Source: Pseudomonas alkylphenolica
Lineage (GTDB): Bacteria; Pseudomonadota; Gammaproteobacteria; Pseudomonadales; Pseudomonadaceae
Direction: 5' to 3'
DNA: 64,000 nucleotides
NCBI RefSeq assembly: GCF_000746525.1
Contig: NZ_CP009048.1
Span: forward strand, 4,653,501-4,717,500
Part shown: piece after piece, positions 1-8,879 of the stretch
Numbering within the stretch: the stretch's first letter is position 1
Layout of the letters: every line of letters begins with the position of its first letter
The notes under the pieces: model-generated
The model's database searches: none
Told to the model about the DNA's origin: nothing
Seen by the model: only the letters and a program-made list of their open reading frames with translations
Translations under genes and position numbers: made by a program

Positions 1-1
1 T

Positions 2-688
2 GACGTCGCCAACAGCGCCGCCAGTGCCGCCGACGCCGCGCGCGGCGCCGACCGTTCGGCCAAGGACGGGATGGCTATCATCGAGCGCAGTACCCGCGAT
101 ATCACCTTGCTGGCCGATGAGGTGAGCAAAGCCGTGACCGAAGTCGAAGTGCTGGCGCAGAACAGCGAAAAGATCGGCTCGGTGCTGGAGGTAATCCGCA
201 GCATCGCCGAGCAGACCAACCTGCTGGCGCTCAACGCTGCGATCGAAGCGGCCCGCGCCGGAGAAAGCGGACGCGGCTTTGCCGTGGTCGCCGACGAGGT
301 GCGCAACCTGGCCCGTCGCACCCAGGATTCGGTCGAAGAAATCCGTCAGGTGATCGAACGCATCCAGAGCAACACCCGCGAGGTGGTGGCGACTATGCAT
401 TCAAGCCACGGCAAGGCCCAGGAAAACGCCGGACAGATCCACCAGGCGGTCGAAGCCCTGGACCGGATCAGCGAGGCGGTTACGGTCATCAGCGACATGA
501 ACCTGCAGATCGCCAGCGCCGCCGAACAGCAAAGCGCAGTGGCCGAAGAGGTCAACCGTAATGTCTCGGCGATCCGTGGGGTGACCGAGACGTTGACCGG
601 ACAAGCCGCTGAGTCGGCGCAGGTGAGCAGCCAGCTCAATACCCTGTCGTCTCAGCAGATGGCGCTGATGGATCAGTTCAGGGTTTGA
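2..688 (+). CDS. Methyl-accepting chemotaxis protein, C-terminal part (5' end outside window)
   Basis: The frame is open from base 2 to a TGA at 688, giving 228 residues of a protein that starts upstream of the window. It carries the highly conserved cytoplasmic hairpin tip of chemoreceptors: [19 protein letters not shown] at about residues 70-88 of the fragment, followed by [15 protein letters not shown]. This tip contacts CheA and CheW. The flanking Ala/Glu/Gln-rich heptads form the antiparallel coiled coil with methylation sites. The ligand-binding and transmembrane parts are not visible, so the stimulus cannot be named. A REP unit begins three bases after the stop codon. Confidence 0.95.
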   Translation, partial: DVANSAASAADAARGADRSAKDGMAIIERSTRDITLLADEVSKAVTEVEVLAQNSEKIGSVLEVIRSIAEQTNLLALNAAIEAARAGESGRGFAVVADEVRNLARRTQDSVEEIRQVIERIQSNTREVVATMHSSHGKAQENAGQIHQAVEALDRISEAVTVISDMNLQIASAAEQQSAVAEEVNRNVSAIRGVTETLTGQAAESAQVSSQLNTLSSQQMALMDQFRV

Positions 689-690
689 GC

Positions 691-712
691 ATCGCGGGGC
701 AAGCCCGCGCCT
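691..712. repeat. REP palindrome, single unit
   Basis: One copy of the REP core ATCGCGGGGCAAGCCCGC, in which GCGGG pairs with CCCGC around a GCAAG loop. It lies directly after the chemoreceptor stop codon, between two convergent genes. The usual CTCC tail is changed to GCCT here. Confidence 0.85.
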
Positions 713-730
713 AGCGCTCAAGACAGTCGA

Positions 731-1513
731 TCAGTAACTCAGGTCGACTGTCCCGGCGCGGACGGTATACGGCTTATCAATGGCTGAGCTGAAATCGAAC
801 TCAAATAGCGCTTTGAAGGTGCGACTTTCCTTGTCCCACTCGACGTTCTTCAGGCTGTAGTTCTCAGCGATATAGCCTCCATGGCCAATGCCGAAGAATC
901 CGAAGAGTACGGTTTCAGGGTGTTCATTGGAGATATGCAGGACAATCGCTTGCTCCGAGTCAGCGGTGGTTTGCCAGGCATACAGCTTATGGACTCCGGC
1001 ACCGCTGTCTCGAAATGAGAGCCCGCTGGCTTGAAACGATCCGTAGCCTGGGAACACAGGCGGATCCACGGTAGCCGACACTGTTCCAGCCTTGAGGTCC
1101 TTCAGGTCACTGAGCTCGCCGTAGCTTAGTTTCAACGCTCCGTCCGTGATTTTGTACTCCCCGTGCTCGCATTTAACGCTGAACGCGAATTTCAACTCCA
1201 CGGACCATTTTTTTTCACCCCACTTGAAATCGAGCAGCTTCACTTCTTCGGCATAACCTCCTGCGTCCCCAGTGAGGAAAGCAGCTCGGATACCTTTAGC
1301 CCCAGTTTTGATTGAGGTGTCATAGGGAATTCTCAGAAAGATCGCGTCGTAGCGGCCTGCTCCGCCTTGCTGCGCCCAGATGTGAAGCTCGCCGTTCAAC
1401 TTGTAAACATCAAAGTGGGTAGCGTTGAAATTCTTAGCGACTGAGCCAGGCAGATCCAGTGTCGCAGTGGCATAACCGATTGGCAGGTCGGTCTTCAGAT
1501 CAGTGTTTGTCAT
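731..1513 (-). CDS. Hypothetical protein with two tandem homologous modules
   Basis: I do not recognise a named family. The 260-residue reading starts at ATG 1513 (MTNTDLKTDL), with GAGAG a few bases upstream; a longer in-frame start exists at 1552 but lacks a ribosome site. No signal peptide or membrane segment is visible. The protein looks like a duplication of a 110-120 residue beta-rich unit. Residues 38-62 (KLNGELHIWAQQ, then AIFLRI) resemble 171-195 (VHKLYAWQTT, then AIVLHI). Residues 85-131 (GGYAEEVKLLDFKWGEKKW, ending LKLSY) resemble 212-260 (GGYIAENYSLKNVEWDKES, ending TVDLSY). Base composition is visibly poorer in G+C than in neighbouring genes, which suggests later acquisition. It could be a small lectin-like or secreted beta-sandwich protein, but that is a guess. 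Confidence 0.75.
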   Translation of the reverse strand: MTNTDLKTDLPIGYATATLDLPGSVAKNFNATHFDVYKLNGELHIWAQQGGAGRYDAIFLRIPYDTSIKTGAKGIRAAFLTGDAGGYAEEVKLLDFKWGEKKWSVELKFAFSVKCEHGEYKITDGALKLSYGELSDLKDLKAGTVSATVDPPVFPGYGSFQASGLSFRDSGAGVHKLYAWQTTADSEQAIVLHISNEHPETVLFGFFGIGHGGYIAENYSLKNVEWDKESRTFKALFEFDFSSAIDKPYTVRAGTVDLSY

Positions 1514-1646
1514 GGGGGCTCTCGCAGATCGTCGTTTAGCAATGGCCACCAACGCATGGCGACCGCCTGAGACCCGACGTTAGGCGCTTGGCTTGCACCC
1601 CCACAACTGGCAAAAATGCCAGGTACCCGTGGACCAAAGCAGCAGC

Positions 1647-3074
1647 TTACAAGCTCAACAACCCGCTATAGAGCGCGTAGGCTGCCACGCCCGCCCCCAC
1701 CAGCACTGCCACAAAAATAAGCTTCTCCCAATGGGTAAACAGCGCCTGCCCCTGCTCATGCTTGGCCCGGGCAAACAGGATCACCCCCGGCGCATACAAC
1801 AGGGCCGAAAGCAGCAGGTACTTCAAGCCGCCGGCATACAACAGCCAGATCGCGTAGACCAGGGCGACCCCGGCAATCAAAAAATCCTTGCGCCGCCGGC
1901 CGGCATGACCTTCATAAGTCTCGCCGCGCACCGCCAGCAACACCGCATACGCCGCCGACCACAAGTAAGGCACCAGGATCATCGACGAAGCCAGGTAGAT
2001 CAGGCTGGTATAAGTGCCGGCCGAGAACAACGTGATCAGCAAGAACAGCTGAATCATGACGTTGGTCATCCACAGCGCATTGGCTGGCACGTGGTTGGCA
2101 TTTTCCTTGGCCAGGAAACGCGGCATGGTCTGATCGCGGGCGGTGGCAAAGAGGATCTCGGCGCAGAGCAAGGCCCAGGACAACAAGGCACCGAGCAATG
2201 AAATCGCCAGGCCGATGCTGATCAGCAAAGCGCCCCAGGGGCCGACGATATGTTCCAGCACCGAGGCCAGCGACGGGTTCTGCAGCGCCGCCAGTTCCGG
2301 CTGGGTCATGACCCCCAGCGACAACACGTTGACCAGCACCAGCAAGGCCAGCACACCAATGAAGCCGATCACCGTGGCCTTGCCCACGTCCGAGCGCTGC
2401 TGCGCCCGGCCTGAGTAGACACTGGCGCCTTCGATACCGATGAACACGAACACGGTCACCAGCATCATGTTGCGCACCTGATCGAGCACGCTGCCAAATT
2501 TCGGGTTGCTCAACCCCCAGATATCACGGGTGAAGATATCGGCGCGAAACGCCACCGCAGCAATGACGATGAACATCACCAGCGGCACGATCTTGGCCAC
2601 GGTGGTCACCTGGTTGATGAACGCTGCCTCCTTGATTCCGCGCAGCACCAGAAAGTGCACGGCCCACAGCAGCAACGATGCGCAGGCAATGGCGATCGGC
2701 GTGTTGCCCTCGCCGAACACCGGAAAATAAAAGCCCAGGGTGCTGAACAACAGCACGAAGTAGCCAACGTTGCCCAGCCAGGCACTGATCCAGTAGCCCC
2801 AGGCGGACGAAAAACCCATGTAGTCGCCGAAGCCGGCCTTGGCGTAGGCATACACCCCCGAGTCGAGCTCCGGTTTGCGATTGGCCAGGGTCTGGAACAC
2901 GAAGGCCAGGGCCAGCATGCCCACCGCCGTGATTGCCCAGCCGATCAACACTGCACCCACGTCAGCGCGGGCGGCCATGTTCTGCGGCAAGGAGAAAATC
3001 CCGCCACCGATCATCGAACCGACCACCAGGGCGATCAACGCCCCCAGGCGCAGTTTTTGTCCAGGTTCGGACAT
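1647..3074 (-). CDS. arcD2: Arginine/ornithine antiporter paralogue (ArcD-like, second copy)
   Basis: A 475-residue APC-superfamily antiporter with about twelve hydrophobic segments, including the N-terminal [15 protein letters not shown] motif of substrate-binding helix 1. It is the same length as, and strongly similar along its whole length to, the ArcD encoded divergently at 3515-4942, so the two are tandem-inverted paralogues. The start is ATG 3074 (MSEPGQKLRLGAL), preceded by AAAGGGGA; an upstream in-frame start at 3116 lies in non-conserved leader. By family it should exchange arginine or a related basic amino acid for ornithine across the inner membrane. Whether its substrate or expression differs from the arc-operon copy cannot be read from the sequence. 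Confidence 0.88.
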   Translation of the reverse strand: MSEPGQKLRLGALIALVVGSMIGGGIFSLPQNMAARADVGAVLIGWAITAVGMLALAFVFQTLANRKPELDSGVYAYAKAGFGDYMGFSSAWGYWISAWLGNVGYFVLLFSTLGFYFPVFGEGNTPIAIACASLLLWAVHFLVLRGIKEAAFINQVTTVAKIVPLVMFIVIAAVAFRADIFTRDIWGLSNPKFGSVLDQVRNMMLVTVFVFIGIEGASVYSGRAQQRSDVGKATVIGFIGVLALLVLVNVLSLGVMTQPELAALQNPSLASVLEHIVGPWGALLISIGLAISLLGALLSWALLCAEILFATARDQTMPRFLAKENANHVPANALWMTNVMIQLFLLITLFSAGTYTSLIYLASSMILVPYLWSAAYAVLLAVRGETYEGHAGRRRKDFLIAGVALVYAIWLLYAGGLKYLLLSALLYAPGVILFARAKHEQGQALFTHWEKLIFVAVLVGAGVAAYALYSGLLSL

Positions 3075-3514
3075 GAAATTCCCCTTTCTGTCTTGTCTTT
3101 GTAACCTCAGAGGCACACCCTGAGTTAAATATATGCACAGTCTAGGCGTTTATAGATATTCCGTCTTTAAAACTATAGCCATCATAACTATGGCGTCTAT
3201 GCCAGACATACTAAATGGTGAGTTTTGTGCACTATTCCCGCCCCCACAAGTAAATAAGAGAAAATCTCGTCAAAAATTTGCGAAAGCTGTGAAACGGGCT
3301 AGCTTCATATCTCGCAGGCTGTCTGAGCGAATGCTCTAAACACCATGGAGGTGCCTGTGCACGAGGCTTGTAGCATTGCCATCGGCATACTCCGGGAGAG
3401 CTCTTTCAGTCAAGGACAGCAACGGATTGCCCTATTAACTGACCTGAATCAGCTTATGAATACGTCGCTGGATTTACTCTAGCGCCATCTCTTCTCCTGA
3501 TACGGAGTTATTCG
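3075..3514. other. Divergent regulatory region between the two arcD paralogues
   Basis: About 440 bases without a convincing gene, clearly AT-richer than the flanking coding sequence. It must hold the promoters of both antiporter genes. The part near the right-hand gene contains an ANR-like site (see separate entry). On the left, TATAGATATT and AACTATAGCC around 3150-3180 offer possible -10 elements for the leftward gene, but no spacing is decisive. Confidence 0.7.
3439..3480 (+). promoter_or_regulatory. Putative ANR/FNR box and promoter of arcDABC
   Basis: CTGAC-CTGA-ATCAG at 3439-3452 is a dyad resembling the ANR/FNR consensus TTGAT-N4-ATCAA; I recall the P. aeruginosa arc site as TTGAC-N4-ATCAG, which is closer still. 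Its centre (3445/3446) lies 41.5 bases before position 3487, and TACTCT at 3475-3480 then falls exactly at -12 to -7. This is the geometry of a class II FNR-type promoter, about 28 bases before the arcD start codon. It implies induction when oxygen is low. The start site is inferred, not known. Confidence 0.55.
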
Positions 3515-4942
3515 ATGTCAGACGCTCCCGGAAAACTACGACTTGGTGCCCTGGTCGCACTTGTAGTCGGCTCTATGATCGGCGGCGGGATCTTTTCGCT
3601 GCCACAAAACATGGCTGCCAGTGCTGATGTAGGTGCTGTTCTGATCGGTTGGGGAATCACCGCCATCGGTATGCTGACCCTGGCCTTTGTGTTCCAGACC
3701 CTGGCCAACCGAAAGCCGGATCTGGACGGCGGGGTGTATGCCTACGCCAAGGCCGGATTCGGCGATTACATGGGCTTCTCGTCCGCCTGGGGGTACTGGA
3801 TCAGTGCCTGGCTGGGCAACGTCGGTTACTTCGTCCTGCTGTTCAGTACCCTGGGCTACTTCTTCCCGATCTTTGGCGAGGGCAACACCCCGGCCGCAAT
3901 CATCGGCGCCTCGGTATTGCTCTGGGCCGTGCACTTTCTGGTGCTGCGCGGGATCAAGGAAGCGGCCTTCATCAACCTGGTCACCACCGTGGCCAAGGTC
4001 GTGCCTCTGGCGCTGTTCATCCTGATCGCGCTGTTCGCCTTCAAGCTGGACATCTTCACCGCTGACATCTGGGGCACCATGAACCCGGACCTGGGCAGCG
4101 TGATGAACCAGGTGCGCAACATGATGCTGGTGACCGTCTGGGTATTCATCGGTATCGAGGGCGCGAGCATCTTCTCGGCCCGGGCGGAAAAGCGTTCGGA
4201 CGTGGGTAAAGCCACCGTCATCGGCTTCATCACCGTGCTGCTGTTCCTGGTCCTGGTCAACGTGCTGTCGCTGGGCATCATGACTCAACCCGAGCTGGCC
4301 AAACTGCAGAACCCGTCGATGGCCGCCGTGCTTGAGCACGTCGTCGGTCACTGGGGCGCGGTGCTGATCAGCGTCGGCCTGATCATCTCGCTGCTCGGTG
4401 CCCTGCTGTCCTGGGTACTGCTGTGCGCCGAGATCATGTTCGCCGCTGCCAAAGACCACACCATGCCGGAGTTCCTGCGCCGCGAGAACGCCAACCATGT
4501 ACCGGCCAATGCCCTGTGGCTGACCAACGCCATGGTGCAGATTTTCCTGGTCATCACCCTGTTCTCGGCCAGTACCTACCTGTCACTGATCTACCTCGCC
4601 ACCTCGATGATCCTGGTGCCGTACCTGTGGTCGGCGGCCTATGCCTTCCTGCTGGCATGGCGTAGCGAGACCTATGAACAAGCCCTGGCCGAACGCAAGA
4701 AAGACCTGATCATCGGCGGTATCGCCCTGGTCTATGCGATCTGGCTGCTGTACGCCGGTGGCGTCAAATACCTGCTGCTCTCGGCCCTGCTCTATGCCCC
4801 TGGCGTGATCCTGTTCGCCAAGGCCAAGCGCGAGGTCGGCCAACCGATTTTTACCAACGTGGAGAAGCTGCTTTTCGCCGCCGTGGTTATTGGCGCCCTG
4901 GTGGCTGCCTATGGCCTCTACGACGGCTTCCTGACTCTGTAA
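3515..4942 (+). CDS. arcD: Arginine/ornithine antiporter ArcD
   Basis: First gene of the arcD-arcA-arcB-arcC cluster. The 475-residue APC-family membrane protein imports arginine in exchange for ornithine, feeding the deiminase pathway without net energy cost. About twelve transmembrane segments are visible, with [12 protein letters not shown] in helix 1 and [12 protein letters not shown] at about residues 90-101. The start at 3515 has GGAG seven bases upstream. The next gene follows after 31 bases with a strong ribosome site. The anaerobic-type promoter upstream and the operon context make the assignment firm; the divergent paralogue at 1647-3074 is its close relative. Confidence 0.95.
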   Translation: MSDAPGKLRLGALVALVVGSMIGGGIFSLPQNMAASADVGAVLIGWGITAIGMLTLAFVFQTLANRKPDLDGGVYAYAKAGFGDYMGFSSAWGYWISAWLGNVGYFVLLFSTLGYFFPIFGEGNTPAAIIGASVLLWAVHFLVLRGIKEAAFINLVTTVAKVVPLALFILIALFAFKLDIFTADIWGTMNPDLGSVMNQVRNMMLVTVWVFIGIEGASIFSARAEKRSDVGKATVIGFITVLLFLVLVNVLSLGIMTQPELAKLQNPSMAAVLEHVVGHWGAVLISVGLIISLLGALLSWVLLCAEIMFAAAKDHTMPEFLRRENANHVPANALWLTNAMVQIFLVITLFSASTYLSLIYLATSMILVPYLWSAAYAFLLAWRSETYEQALAERKKDLIIGGIALVYAIWLLYAGGVKYLLLSALLYAPGVILFAKAKREVGQPIFTNVEKLLFAAVVIGALVAAYGLYDGFLTL

Positions 4943-4973
4943 CCCCCGTATTCGCAACTTGGAGGAAATAACC

Positions 4974-6230
4974 ATGTCCACGGAAAAAGTTAAGTACGGC
5001 GTACATTCCGAAGCCGGCAAACTGCGCAAAGTGATGGTCTGTTCCCCTGGCCTGGCGCACCAGCGCCTGACGCCGAGCAACTGCGACGAGCTGCTGTTCG
5101 ACGACGTCATCTGGGTCAATCAGGCCAAGCGCGACCACTTCGATTTCGTCACCAAAATGCGTGAGCGCGGCATCGAAGTGCTGGAAATGCACAATCTGCT
5201 GACCGATATCGTTGCAAACCCTGAAGCGTTGAAATGGATCCTCGACCGCAAGATCACCCCGGATACCGTCGGTATCGGCCTGCAAAACGAAGTGCGCAGC
5301 TGGCTCGAAGGCCTGGAGCCACGCAAGCTGGCCGAGTTTTTGATCGGCGGCGTGGCCGGTGAGGATCTGCCGGAAAGCGAAGGTGCCAGCGTGATCAAGA
5401 TGTACCGCGACTACCTGGGCCACTCCAGCTTCCTCCTCGACCCGCTGCCCAACACCCAGTTCACCCGTGACACCACCTGCTGGATTTACGGTGGCGTGAC
5501 GCTGAACCCGATGTACTGGCCAGCGCGACGTCAGGAAACCCTGCTGACCACCGCCATCTACAAGTTCCACCCTGAGTTCACCGGTGCCGACTTTGAAGTC
5601 TGGTACGGCGACCCGGATGTAGAACACGGCAAAGCCACCCTCGAAGGCGGCGACGTCATGCCAATCGGCAACGGCGTAGTGCTGATCGGTATGGGTGAGC
5701 GCACTTCGCGCCAGGCCATTGGCCAGCTGGCGCAAGCGCTGTTCGCTAAAGGCGCGGTGGAAAAAGTCGTAGTCGCCGGTCTGCCGAAATCCCGTGCCGC
5801 GATGCACCTGGACACCGTGTTCAGCTTCTGCGATCGCGACCTGGTCACGATCTTCCCGGAAGTGGTCAAGGAAATCGTACCGTTCGTCATCCGTCCAGAC
5901 AGCAGCAAGCCGTATGGCATGGATGTGCGCCGCGAGAACAAGACCTTCATCGAAGTGGTCGCCGACTCTCTCAACCTGAAGAAACTGCGCGTCGTCGAAA
6001 CCGGCGGCAACAGCTTCGCCGCCGAACGCGAGCAGTGGGATGACGGCAACAACGTGGTGGCCGTGGAGCCTGGTGTGGTCATCGGTTATGACCGCAACAC
6101 CTACACCAACACCCTGCTGCGCAAAGCGGGTGTCGAAGTCATCACCATCAGCGCCGGCGAACTGGGCCGTGGTCGCGGCGGCGGTCACTGCATGACCTGC
6201 CCAATCGTTCGCGACCCTATCGACTACTAA
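4974..6230 (+). CDS. arcA: Arginine deiminase
   Basis: Hydrolyses arginine to citrulline and ammonia, the first step of the arginine deiminase pathway. The start chosen is ATG 4974, seven bases after GGAGGAA; an in-frame TTG at 4959 overlaps that ribosome site and is rejected. The resulting 418 residues match the Pseudomonas enzyme, and the C-terminal GGHCMTCP places the nucleophilic cysteine at 406, the position known for P. aeruginosa ADI. FTRDT and HLDTVFSF, which carry substrate-binding Asp and catalytic His residues, are intact. It lies between arcD and arcB. Confidence 0.97.
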   Translation: MSTEKVKYGVHSEAGKLRKVMVCSPGLAHQRLTPSNCDELLFDDVIWVNQAKRDHFDFVTKMRERGIEVLEMHNLLTDIVANPEALKWILDRKITPDTVGIGLQNEVRSWLEGLEPRKLAEFLIGGVAGEDLPESEGASVIKMYRDYLGHSSFLLDPLPNTQFTRDTTCWIYGGVTLNPMYWPARRQETLLTTAIYKFHPEFTGADFEVWYGDPDVEHGKATLEGGDVMPIGNGVVLIGMGERTSRQAIGQLAQALFAKGAVEKVVVAGLPKSRAAMHLDTVFSFCDRDLVTIFPEVVKEIVPFVIRPDSSKPYGMDVRRENKTFIEVVADSLNLKKLRVVETGGNSFAAEREQWDDGNNVVAVEPGVVIGYDRNTYTNTLLRKAGVEVITISAGELGRGRGGGHCMTCPIVRDPIDY

Positions 6231-6242
6231 AACGACCATCAA

Positions 6243-6272
6243 CCCGGCCGCGCTTACAAGGCGCCGGCCGGG
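6243..6272 (+). other. Intercistronic hairpin between arcA and arcB
   Basis: CCCGGCC-GCGC pairs with GCGC-c-GGCCGGG around a TTACAAG loop, an 11-bp GC-rich stem with one bulged C. No T-run follows, so it is more likely an mRNA stability or processing element than a terminator. The P. aeruginosa arc transcript is known to be processed into shorter stable species; a parallel role here is inference. Confidence 0.55.
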
Positions 6273-6300
6273 CCGATCACCGCATCCAAGGAGAATCATC

Positions 6301-7311
6301 ATGGCGTTCAACATCCACAACCGTAACCTGCTGAGCCTGGAACACCACACCCCTCGCGAGTTGCGCTACCTGCTGGACCTGTCCCGCGACCTGAAACGTG
6401 CCAAGTACACCGGCACCGAGCAGCAGCACCTCAAAGGCAACAACATTGCGCTGATTTTCGAGAAAACCTCGACCCGCACCCGTTGCGCTTTTGAAGTAGC
6501 CGCCTACGACCAGGGCGCCAACGTCACCTACATCGACCCTAACTCCTCGCAGATCGGCCACAAAGAAAGCATGAAGGACACCGCACGGGTCCTCGGCCGT
6601 ATGTATGACGCCATCGAGTACCGTGGCTTCAAACAGGAAATCGTCGAAGAGCTGGCCAAGTTCGCCGGCGTCCCGGTGTTCAACGGCCTGACCGATGAAT
6701 ACCACCCGACCCAGATGATCGCCGACGTACTGACCATGCGTGAGCACGCCGACAAGCCGATCCACGAGATCAGCTACGCCTACCTGGGCGACGCGCGCAA
6801 CAACATGGGTAACTCGCTGCTGCTGGTCGGCTCCAAGCTCGGTATGGACGTGCGTATCTGCGCGCCAAAAGCGCTGTGGCCACACGACGACCTGGTTGCC
6901 CGCTGCAAGGGCTACGCCGAAGAAAGCGGCGCCCGCATCACCCTGACCGAAGACCCGAAAGCGGCGGTCAAGGGCGTTGATTTCATCCACACCGACGTCT
7001 GGGTGTCGATGGGCGAACCGGTTGAAGCCTGGGCCGAACGTATCCAGCAACTGCTGCCGTACCAGGTCAACGCCGAGCTGATGAAAGCCACCGGCAACCC
7101 ACGGACCAAGTTCATGCACTGCCTGCCAGCGTTCCACAACTCCGACACCAAGGTCGGCAAACAGATCGCTGAACAGTATCCACACCTGAAAAACGGCATC
7201 GAAGTCACCGACGACGTGTTCGAGTCGCCAGCCTGCATCGCCTTCGAGCAAGCGGAAAACCGCATGCACACCATCAAGGCAATCCTGGTTTCGACCCTGG
7301 CCGATCTGTAA
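6301..7311 (+). CDS. arcB: Ornithine carbamoyltransferase, catabolic
   Basis: Phosphorolyses citrulline to ornithine and carbamoyl phosphate in the deiminase pathway. The 336 residues contain STRTR at 57-61 (carbamoyl-phosphate loop), HPTQ at 135-138 and HCLPAFH at 273-279, all diagnostic of OTCases. AAGGAG lies seven bases before the ATG. The catabolic assignment rests on its place between arcA and arcC rather than in an arginine biosynthesis locus. A REP pair follows before arcC. Confidence 0.97.
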   Translation: MAFNIHNRNLLSLEHHTPRELRYLLDLSRDLKRAKYTGTEQQHLKGNNIALIFEKTSTRTRCAFEVAAYDQGANVTYIDPNSSQIGHKESMKDTARVLGRMYDAIEYRGFKQEIVEELAKFAGVPVFNGLTDEYHPTQMIADVLTMREHADKPIHEISYAYLGDARNNMGNSLLLVGSKLGMDVRICAPKALWPHDDLVARCKGYAEESGARITLTEDPKAAVKGVDFIHTDVWVSMGEPVEAWAERIQQLLPYQVNAELMKATGNPRTKFMHCLPAFHNSDTKVGKQIAEQYPHLKNGIEVTDDVFESPACIAFEQAENRMHTIKAILVSTLADL

Positions 7312-7317
7312 CACCTC

Positions 7318-7377
7318 TGTAGGAGCGGGCTTGACCCGCGAATGCGCTTTCATCGCGGGGCAAGCCCGCTCCTACAG
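7318..7377. repeat. REP pair between arcB and arcC (outward type)
   Basis: Two REP units in the order AGGAGCGGGCTTGACCCGCGA, then TCGCGGGGCAAGCCCGCTCCT. The first unit has the loop variant with TTGAC (GTCAA on the other strand), the second the standard GCAAG loop. It sits inside the arc operon, where its RNA hairpins could lower or stabilise the level of the arcC part of the message. Confidence 0.9.
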
Positions 7378-7411
7378 GGTGGCTTCTCTCTTTCCTAGAA
7401 GGACACTCATC

Positions 7412-8344
7412 ATGCGTATCGTTGTTGCATTGGGCGGTAACGCCCTGCTGCGCCGTGGCGAACCCATGACTGCGGACAATCAGCGCGCCAATATCCGCAT
7501 CGCCACCGAGCAGATCGCCAAGATCCATCCGGGCAACGAACTGGTCATCGCGCACGGCAATGGCCCGCAAGTCGGCCTGCTGTCGCTGCAGGCGCAATCC
7601 TACAAGCCGGACGAAGCCTATCCGCTGGACGTCCTCGGGGCTGAAACCGAAGGCATGATCGGCTACATCATCGAGCAAGAGCTGGGTAACCTGCTGGCCT
7701 TCGAAGTGCCGTTCGCCACCCTGCTGACCCAGGTTGAAGTCGATGGCAAAGACCCGGCTTTCCAGAAGCCGAGCAAGCCGATCGGGCCGGTCTACGCCAA
7801 AGAAGATGCCGAGCGTCTGGCCGCAGAAAAAGGCTGGGCCATTGCCCCGGACGGAGACAAGTTCCGTCGCGTGGTGGCCAGCCCTCGACCAAAGCGGATT
7901 TTCGAAATCCGTCCGATCAAATGGTTGCTGGAAAAAGGCACCGTGGTGATCTGCGCCGGTGGCGGTGGCATTCCGACCATCTACGACCAGAGCGGCAAGG
8001 TCCTCAGTGGCGTAGAGGCGGTGATCGACAAGGACCTGTGCTCGTCCCTGCTCGCTCAGCAGCTGGAGGCAGATCTGCTGGTCATTGCCACTGACGTCGA
8101 CGGCGCTTACATCGACTGGGGCAAACCCACCCAGAAAGCCGTCGCCGAAGCACATCCTGACGAACTTGAACGCCTCGGTTTCGCCGCTGGCTCCATGGGA
8201 CCGAAGGTTCAGGCCGCGTGCGAATTTGCCCGGGAAACCGGCAAGGTCGCGGTCATCGGTTCACTGGCCGATATCGAAGGAATCGTCCAAGGTACCAAAG
8301 GCACCCGTGTCACTACGGCCAAGCCTGGAATAAGCTACCGTTGA
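7412..8344 (+). CDS. arcC: Carbamate kinase
   Basis: Transfers the phosphate of carbamoyl phosphate to ADP, the ATP-yielding last step of the arginine deiminase pathway. The 310 residues begin [18 protein letters not shown], the nucleotide/phosphate-binding start of amino-acid kinases, and contain [12 protein letters not shown] and [12 protein letters not shown]. The start is ATG 7412 with AGAAGGA nine bases upstream; an in-frame start at 7331 would translate the REP element and is rejected. It is the last gene of the pathway cluster and is followed by a terminator-like hairpin. Confidence 0.96.
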   Translation: MRIVVALGGNALLRRGEPMTADNQRANIRIATEQIAKIHPGNELVIAHGNGPQVGLLSLQAQSYKPDEAYPLDVLGAETEGMIGYIIEQELGNLLAFEVPFATLLTQVEVDGKDPAFQKPSKPIGPVYAKEDAERLAAEKGWAIAPDGDKFRRVVASPRPKRIFEIRPIKWLLEKGTVVICAGGGGIPTIYDQSGKVLSGVEAVIDKDLCSSLLAQQLEADLLVIATDVDGAYIDWGKPTQKAVAEAHPDELERLGFAAGSMGPKVQAACEFARETGKVAVIGSLADIEGIVQGTKGTRVTTAKPGISYR

Positions 8345-8351
8345 TGCAGTT

Positions 8352-8376
8352 GGGCGGCCGTCAGGTCCGCCCTTTT
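8352..8376 (+). terminator. Probable arc operon terminator
   Basis: GGGCGG at 8352-8357 pairs with CCGCCC at 8367-8372, with a short inner CC/GG pairing, and TTTT follows. The stem is short, so termination may be partial and the following DUF5064 gene could receive read-through. Confidence 0.55.
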
Positions 8377-8398
8377 CAACCCCCTAGAGGAGCCCGTC

Positions 8399-8761
8399 AT
8401 GGCCCAGTTCGAACCCGGTCATCTACACATTGAGCGCCATGCACTGACGAAGGACGACGTCAGTTACAACCTCCATATCGATTACGAAGTCGCCACGGAC
8501 CCGAAAAAAGGCAAAGGCATTCAGTTCACGATGCATGGTTCGATTCAAGGCAAAGACTTGAAGGAGCCCTTCTTCCTGCCCAAGGAGGAAGCTTATAACT
8601 TCGCCAGCAACGTAACAAAAATCGCTGAGAAGTACGGTATTCCCAAACACCTGAGCAACATCGGCTCCGTGCACAAGCACTACGACCTGATGTTCGAAGA
8701 TATCCGCACACAGCTGAACATGAAATCCGGCGACCCCATCAAGCCAGAACATTTCGAGTAA
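8399..8761 (+). CDS. DUF5064 family protein
   Basis: A 120-residue, charged, soluble protein without signal peptide or membrane segment, starting at ATG 8399 six bases after AGAGGAG. I recognise it as the small Pseudomonas family called DUF5064 from its start MAQFEPGHLHIERHAL; no function is established that I know of. It consists of an N-terminal beta-rich part (YNLHIDYEV, IQFTMHGSI) and a C-terminal helical part (YNFASNVTKIAEKYG). It follows arcC by 54 bases, separated by a weak terminator, so co-regulation with arginine catabolism is possible but unproven. Confidence 0.8.
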   Translation: MAQFEPGHLHIERHALTKDDVSYNLHIDYEVATDPKKGKGIQFTMHGSIQGKDLKEPFFLPKEEAYNFASNVTKIAEKYGIPKHLSNIGSVHKHYDLMFEDIRTQLNMKSGDPIKPEHFE

Positions 8762-8773
8762 CCACTCGGACCT

Positions 8774-8835
8774 CATCGCGGGGCAAGCCCGCTCCCACAT
8801 ACAGCATCGAGTGGGAGCGGGCTTGCCCCGCGATT
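8774..8835. repeat. REP pair (inward type)
   Basis: CATCGCGGGGCAAGCCCGC with a CTCCCAC tail, followed after 12 bases by the inverse unit ending CCCGCGAT. It lies between the DUF5064 gene and the GcsR-like regulator, in the short gap upstream of the latter. Confidence 0.9.
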
Positions 8836-8879
8836 TAAGGCATACTTGCCGTCTTCGGCAGCCTTGAACCCGTTTCCCC

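Noticed and set aside
1607..1622. Hairpin CTGGCA-AAAA-TGCCAG as terminator of arcD2
   Set aside because: Only a 6-bp stem, with no T-run on the minus strand. It may be chance.
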